From Isosphaera sp. (lineage in GTDB: Bacteria; Planctomycetota; Planctomycetia; Gemmatales; Gemmataceae), in NCBI GenBank assembly GCA_013822345.1, contig PNKH01000070.1:1-43018 (forward strand): a stretch of 43,018 nucleotides of DNA. Reading direction: 5' to 3'. Positions 39,070 to 43,018 of this stretch are shown piece after piece (within the stretch, counting starts at the first letter, position 1; every line of letters starts with the position of its first letter). Under the pieces are notes generated by a model, which was given only the letters and a program-made list of their open reading frames with translations, had not been told where the DNA came from and searched no databases. The translations under genes and the position numbers were made by a program.

Positions 39070-39361
39070 TAGCAAACACCTCGCAGTAACAGGAGGGTGG
39101 CTGTCCGTCGCGCACAGGCTCCACGAGAAGTTCCCCCGTCCGTCGTGGTTGGATAAGCACTTGATGCAGGCATCGGGCTTCGCTTTCGGTGCCTTGTCCG
39201 AGCGGTCGGCCAAGCTTGACGTACACTGTGTTGACGAGTCGGAAGGGGTTGCCTGACCCAACTGCTAGGGCCTGATTCCTTGCTCGGGGTGTTGACCACT
39301 CGCGCATCGGGACGACGGATTCGATCACCGAAGTGCGCAGATGGGGATCGTGGGGAACCAC
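39059..39361 (-). CDS. Small ORF leading the TrpB2 operon
   Basis: The 100-residue protein is read from a GTG at 39361. Its stop (TGA at 39061-39059) overlaps the TrpB2 start by 11 nt, a typical coupling arrangement, and the AT-rich promoter tract lies just upstream. The sequence (SVIESVVPMREWSTPRARNQ, then VNTVYVKLGRPLGQGTESEA and RCLHQVLIQPRRTGELLVEP) has no family I recognise. A weak ribosome site and absence of homology keep the confidence moderate. It could be a small sensor or leader protein. Confidence 0.45.
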   Translation of the reverse strand: MVPHDPHLRTSVIESVVPMREWSTPRARNQALAVGSGNPFRLVNTVYVKLGRPLGQGTESEARCLHQVLIQPRRTGELLVEPVRDGQPPSCYCEVFANAR

Positions 39362-39478
39362 CAGGATCTGGTGGCCGCTGTATTATCTATTGTATTTTAG
39401 AATTTAATTGCAATCATAATCAATAATGTTTTTGTGTTCCTGTCGGTTGTACACGCTCTTCTATCAAATTAAGGGATG
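39362..39478 (-). promoter_or_regulatory. AT-rich promoter region of the leftward operon
   Basis: About 100 nt of strongly AT-rich DNA (39378-39475) lies directly upstream of the small ORF and TrpB2 genes, in sharp contrast to GC-rich surroundings. It contains the motif ATTGATTATGATT on the minus strand (39424-39412). It is the most likely place for the promoter. Confidence 0.45.
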
Positions 39479-39825
39479 CAATGCACGGACGATCTGGAAA
39501 AACGTCGGCGGCTGAACGGCTCGCCCGATTCCTACCACAGGTTGAGCAGGCACGCAGGGGGTAACGACCCATCGCGGAGCGGGAGTCGGGAATCGTCGCA
39601 AAGACCTCAACAAGGGACGGGGCGTAGCCGTGACGGCCGCCGGAGAGGGACCGGCGGCTAACTTAGACACACCTACCCGACAGCCCGCCCGGGCGTAAGT
39701 GGAACGTAACCGGAGGGAAGAGAGGCCGCTCGCAGCACTTGATGCCATGGAGATGACCGGAGGACGGCCAACGGGGTGGTCCTCGGGCTGGGTTTCCTGA
39801 ACCGACGGCGCGCCCGCGCCGCGGC
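39479..39825 (-). pseudogene. Gene-free stretch with a possible transposase relic
   Basis: No intact gene here. On the minus strand one frame at about 39645-39550 reads PSLVEVFATIPDSRSAMGRY then PLRACSTCG. This resembles the N-terminal 'l...a.vPDpR...g.rhPL..~L' stretch of ISAs1-type transposases (DDE_Tnp_1-associated domain), but it quickly loses sense. It may be a decayed insertion sequence at the edge of the cargo island. The match is short. Confidence 0.3.
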
Positions 39826-40263
39826 TCAGTCGTCCTCGCCCGGCACGAGCTTGCGGACGGTGATCTTCTCGACCGCCGTCGCCGGCTCCGGGAGCCGCCG
39901 GGACTCGCCGGCGTCCAGCTCCCGGACCCACGTCACCCGGTGCCGCAGGAGGCCGCGGGTGAACAGGTCCGGCCCGTCCTCGCCCACGCGGCGGTCCAGG
40001 TTCCGCCCCTCGAGGACGACGCGGTAGGTGCGGTCACCCACGAACTCGAGCACGATCCCGAGCGACGGGTCGAACTCGGCCGGCCCGAGCCAGGCGTACG
40101 GGAAGGCCTTCGTCGTCCCGTCCTTCAGGCGGAACTCGACGTGCTCGGCCCGCTCCCGGGTGCCCCGCAGGTACCCGAACGCCGGCCCGGCGACCTCGTC
40201 AGCGGCCTCGCCCGGGGGCTTCCCCTGGCCGAGCCGCCGGAGCAGCTCCCGGCTCTCACTCAT
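39826..40263 (-). CDS. Relaxase-associated hypothetical protein
   Basis: The 145-residue protein starts MSESRELLRRLGQGKPPGEA. Its middle is beta-rich (HVEFRLKDGTTKAFPYAWLG, GIVLEFVGDRTYRVVLEGRN) and its C-terminal part includes LLRHRVTWVRELDAGESR. No family known to me. The start overlaps the relaxase stop by 8 nt, so it is translated after the relaxase and probably helps it. A decayed second copy is at 28221-28470, which shows this gene recurs with mobile modules. Confidence 0.7.
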   Translation of the reverse strand: MSESRELLRRLGQGKPPGEAADEVAGPAFGYLRGTRERAEHVEFRLKDGTTKAFPYAWLGPAEFDPSLGIVLEFVGDRTYRVVLEGRNLDRRVGEDGPDLFTRGLLRHRVTWVRELDAGESRRLPEPATAVEKITVRKLVPGEDD

Positions 40264-42919
40264 ACACCACCCCCGGCCGGTGGGGCCCGGCGGCCATCTC
40301 CTGCACGCGGTCGATCAACCGGCCCCGCTCGGCCGCGTACCGCCGCACCCGCGTCAGGTGCCCCCGCACCCGGGCGGCGAGCACCGCCCGCCGACCCGGC
40401 ACCAGTTCGGTCGCGCCGAGCCGCGGGTCGGACCGGGCGACCGCCCGGGCCAGCTCCCACTTGTCCGAGGTGTAGACGGTCGCCGCCTGCTTCCCGCGGC
40501 TGACCGACACGTAGAACTGCTCCCGCGACGCCGCCGCGAACGAGGCCGCCGACTCGGCGACCAACACCCGGTCCACCGTGGACCCCTGGCTGGCGTGCGA
40601 GGTGACGCAGTACCCGTGGGCCAGGTGCCCGAACCCGCGGCCGATCACCCACCCGCGGTGGTCCACCAGGTCGCCGCCCGACGTGAAGCCGGCCACGGTG
40701 AGCAGCGTGCCGCTCTCCAGCCGGTGCCGGCCGTCCTTCGTCTTGCCGTTGGCCGTCACCCGCAGCCGGTCGCCCACGGCCACCGGCAGGTCGGCCGGGC
40801 GGTAGACCTGGAACCGGGCCGCCGCCACGACCGGCACGGCCGCGCCCTCCCCGACCACCAGCCGCGACCCGCGGGCGAACCCGGGGGCGTTCTGGTGGAA
40901 CTGCAGCATCTCGCCGGGGCGGTAGCCCGCCGCGTCCGCCCGTTCCGCCTCCGTGCGGTGCGTCGGCACCCAGACCGGCAGCGTCCGCTCGTCCGTCAGT
41001 TGCCCGACCGACGCCCGGGCGGCGCGGATGTCGGCGGTGACTTGCGCCGCCTCCCGGTGGGTCGGGGACACCACCAGGCACGTCGCCTTCGGGTCGGCGG
41101 TGGCGGCCAGGTAGTCGGCCGCGAGCCGCTTGTACCGCTCCGCGTCGGGCACCTCCTTCACCCACCCCAGCGCGTCGAGCGCGGCCAGCCCAGGGCCGGC
41201 CCTCCCGCCGCTCAGGAGTTCGACGCCGTGCCGGTAGGCCCCCGACTGGCGGCGGACCTCGGTCAGCTCGGCGGGCTTGAGCCCGGCCCGCGTTTCGAGC
41301 AGCCGGAGGGCCGCGCCCCGCTCGACGCTGCCGTGCTGGTGCCGGTCGCCGGCCAGGACCACCCGGGCGTCGAGCCGCTCGGCCAGGCGGAAGACCTGGG
41401 CCATCGTGGGCACCCCGACCAGCCCGGCCTCGTCGATCAGGATCACGTCCCCGGGCCGCACCTTCTGCCGCATCCGCTCGTCCAGCAGGAACCGGGCGAC
41501 CGTGTCGGCGTCGGCGAACCCCTCCCCCCGGAGCACCTCCCGGCTGGCCTTCGCCGACGGGGCCAGGACGACGACCTTCCGGCCCGCGGCCTCGATCCCC
41601 TCGACGGCCTCGCGCATCATCGCGGTCTTGCCCGTCCCGGCCGCCCCGCGGATTAGCACCACCCGGTCGCGCGACCCGAGCACCCGCCTGACCGCCTTCC
41701 GCTGCCCGGCCGACAGCCAGTCCCGTGCGACCGCCCGGTCCGGGTCGCCGAGGGTCCGGCACCGGCCCCGCCCGGTGCGGGCGTAGGCGATCATCCGCGC
41801 TTCTTCCGACAGGACTTCCGGGGTGGTGGCGAGCGGCCGCCCGTCCCGCTCCCCGTGGAGTAGGGGGCGGGCGGCCAGTTCGCGGCGGACGGCGTCCACC
41901 GACACCGCGCCCACCCCGTACTTGAATGCCTCCGCGGCCAGGGCCCGGACCGGCACCACCGAGGCCCGCTCGAAGCCGTGGCGGATGGCGTGGTCCACCG
42001 CCATCGCCGGGGTGACCGACGGCACCCGCCCCGCCCCCCGGCGGGCGTGGGCGGAAGCCACCTTCTCGCGTTCGGCCGGGGTGAGCCGGGAATCCCACTC
42101 GGCCCGCAGTTCCCGGGGGGTGAGGTGCGTCGCCTTCCCCTCGCGGGTCGTTGCCGCCAGCTTCGCCTTCTCGTCCGCACTCGTGATCCCCCGCCGCTCC
42201 GCCTCCGCCTCGATCTGCTCGGTCCGGCGGGAGAACTTCGCCAGCAGCGCGCGGTCGTGGAGGCCGGCCACCTCCCACCCGTCGGCGTCCCGGTGGATGC
42301 CGTAGCCCAGGCCGGACAGCCGGGAGGCCAGGCGGGCGTGGAACGCGGCCTGGTGGTACGGCAGGTCCCGCATGACCTCGCGGAACTGCCCGGCCCGCCA
42401 CCGGCCGGCGTCGTCGACGGTGGCGTTGAACGCGAAGCAGTGGGCGTGGAGCTGGGGGTCGGGGACGCCGTCGACCGGGCGGGCGGTGAAGTGGACGAAC
42501 TCGGCCCAGGCCAGCGCCCCCGTCTCCGCCTCGGCGTTGAGCCCCTTGCCCCGGATGCGGACCCTCACGTCCGCCTCGATCTCCTCCATCGTCTCCCGCA
42601 CACTGTCCCGGAAGGCCGTCAGGATCGCGCGGTCTTGCGTCAGGGCGTACAGAACGGTGACGCTCTTCGGGCCGTCGAAGGTGAAGTCGTACCCGACGGT
42701 GCGGCCGTCCTTCGTGCGCGGGGTGAGCCGGCCGCCGGTGGCCGGGTTCCGGTTGTCGCACAGCCGGTCGAAGGCCCGCTTGTCCACCTTCCCGGAGAGC
42801 CCGAGGGCTTCCGCCGCCTTCCCGCCCCAGTCGCCGACCAGCTCCTGGCCGAGGTAATCGGACTTGGCGTAATAGCTTTTCGCGCCGGCGGCGGAGGTCT
42901 GCTGGTGCATCCGGATCAT
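40256..42919 (-). CDS. MobF family conjugative relaxase (TrwC/TraI type)
   Basis: The 887-residue protein joins an N-terminal relaxase (about 1-300) and a RecD-like helicase (about 400-860). Tyrosines Y16, Y17 and Y22 lie in AKSYYAKSDY; metal-binding H143, H158 and H160 in FVHFTARP and PDPQLHAHCFAFN match the three-histidine site of MobF relaxases. The helicase has GAAGTGKTAMM (P-loop near 425-432), ILIDEAGLVGV, VVLAGDRHQHGSVERG and SHASQGSTVDRVLV. Such proteins nick oriT and unwind the transferred strand. It is the clearest sign that the element moves by conjugation. oriT should be in the DNA just upstream (beyond 42919). Confidence 0.92.
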   Translation of the reverse strand: MIRMHQQTSAAGAKSYYAKSDYLGQELVGDWGGKAAEALGLSGKVDKRAFDRLCDNRNPATGGRLTPRTKDGRTVGYDFTFDGPKSVTVLYALTQDRAILTAFRDSVRETMEEIEADVRVRIRGKGLNAEAETGALAWAEFVHFTARPVDGVPDPQLHAHCFAFNATVDDAGRWRAGQFREVMRDLPYHQAAFHARLASRLSGLGYGIHRDADGWEVAGLHDRALLAKFSRRTEQIEAEAERRGITSADEKAKLAATTREGKATHLTPRELRAEWDSRLTPAEREKVASAHARRGAGRVPSVTPAMAVDHAIRHGFERASVVPVRALAAEAFKYGVGAVSVDAVRRELAARPLLHGERDGRPLATTPEVLSEEARMIAYARTGRGRCRTLGDPDRAVARDWLSAGQRKAVRRVLGSRDRVVLIRGAAGTGKTAMMREAVEGIEAAGRKVVVLAPSAKASREVLRGEGFADADTVARFLLDERMRQKVRPGDVILIDEAGLVGVPTMAQVFRLAERLDARVVLAGDRHQHGSVERGAALRLLETRAGLKPAELTEVRRQSGAYRHGVELLSGGRAGPGLAALDALGWVKEVPDAERYKRLAADYLAATADPKATCLVVSPTHREAAQVTADIRAARASVGQLTDERTLPVWVPTHRTEAERADAAGYRPGEMLQFHQNAPGFARGSRLVVGEGAAVPVVAAARFQVYRPADLPVAVGDRLRVTANGKTKDGRHRLESGTLLTVAGFTSGGDLVDHRGWVIGRGFGHLAHGYCVTSHASQGSTVDRVLVAESAASFAAASREQFYVSVSRGKQAATVYTSDKWELARAVARSDPRLGATELVPGRRAVLAARVRGHLTRVRRYAAERGRLIDRVQEMAAGPHRPGVVYE

Positions 42920-43018
42920 GCGGGATTCTAGGCCGATCTGCCTCCCTTCGTTCTGCCCTCCTCGGGCAACGCGGTTGCACGGCGGACGCTACCACCGGCC
43001 GGTAAACGAGCGGTTAAC
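42920..43018. other. Short region upstream of the relaxase, possible oriT vicinity
   Basis: This 99-nt stretch has no gene. oriT often lies next to the relaxase gene. I cannot find a strong inverted repeat with a nick site in this short piece, so this is only a location hint. Confidence 0.3.

Larger units (their letters stand above)
17704..43018. mobile_element. Integrated conjugative/mobilizable element, left end visible
   Basis: The left boundary is at about 17704, where the SDR gene breaks. Immediately inside are an integrase, an excisionase-like gene, small membrane-protein genes, a TraG/VirD4-like ATPase, a ParB-like protein and, far right, a MobF relaxase. The right end, with the missing SDR half, is not in the window. 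I see no virB/T4SS genes, so it may be a mobilizable element or its transfer genes lie further right. Two more tyrosine recombinases, one of them decayed, suggest a mosaic of several insertions. The palindromic repeat families of the backbone are not seen in this part. Confidence 0.7.

Noticed and set aside
40260-42995. A 911-residue minus-strand frame overlapping the relaxase
   Set aside because: The other frame holds the relaxase histidines and helicase motifs; this one is an Arg/Gly/Pro-rich shadow.
17704-43018. A tRNA gene as attachment site of the element
   Set aside because: I found no tRNA-like cloverleaf at the left junction; the insertion point is inside an SDR gene.
1-43018. rRNA genes, riboswitches, CRISPR arrays
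   Set aside because: No sequence resembling these was seen on either strand by eye.

Overview
The window is GC-rich DNA (about 70%) from a planctomycete, most likely of the Gemmata group. The strongest pointers are a repeat-companion (TIGR02996-type) domain in front of leucine-rich repeats at 28579-29601, a deoxyhypusine-synthase-like protein, secreted proteins with no clear family, and many long palindromic repeats between and inside genes.

Chromosomal backbone, 1 to about 17703. These are mostly ordinary genes in short, mixed-strand units: a very large TadG-like von Willebrand protein, a Clp-N protein, two secreted proteins, a polytopic GT-C-like membrane protein, a BrnT/BrnA-like toxin-antitoxin pair, the RecD2 helicase, an HDOD protein, MobA, a deoxyhypusine-synthase-like enzyme, a P-loop GTPase with a small partner, a secreted trypsin-like protease, a HicA-like protein, a DUF4365 protein and a broken SDR gene. 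At least five palindromic repeats (29-200 bp) lie here. One sits in frame inside recD2.

Integrated element, about 17704 to beyond the right end. The SDR gene loses its N-terminal half at an AT-rich junction, directly next to a tyrosine integrase and a small excisionase-like gene. A leftward block follows with small membrane proteins, a TraG/VirD4-like ATPase and a ParB-like protein. Next come a Cys-rich GP88-like protein, a three-gene FitA/PIN/AbrB-like toxin-antitoxin set, a second integrase and decayed recombinase fragments. A MobF (TrwC/TraI-type) relaxase with a small overlapping partner gene is at 39.8-42.9 kb. I read this as an integrative conjugative or mobilizable element, possibly built by several insertions. 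No T4SS pore genes are visible, so the element is incomplete in this window.

Cargo, 28.5-39.4 kb. Between the recombinase debris and the relaxase lies a lower-GC island bounded by AT-rich tracts. Rightward: a predicted SLOG-SLATT membrane protein and a lone B3/B4 tRNA-synthetase-type domain gene. Leftward: a small ORF, a TrpB2-like PLP enzyme, an 879-residue protein with a degenerate calcineurin-phosphoesterase domain and a degenerate STAND-like P-loop, and a NACHT NTPase. The leftward genes are tightly coupled (11-nt overlap, ATGA overlap, 59-nt gap) and look like one operon. The two units converge with a 4-nt overlap. I propose this as a candidate, not previously named, conflict or defence system. 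Its function is inferred from domain types and position only.
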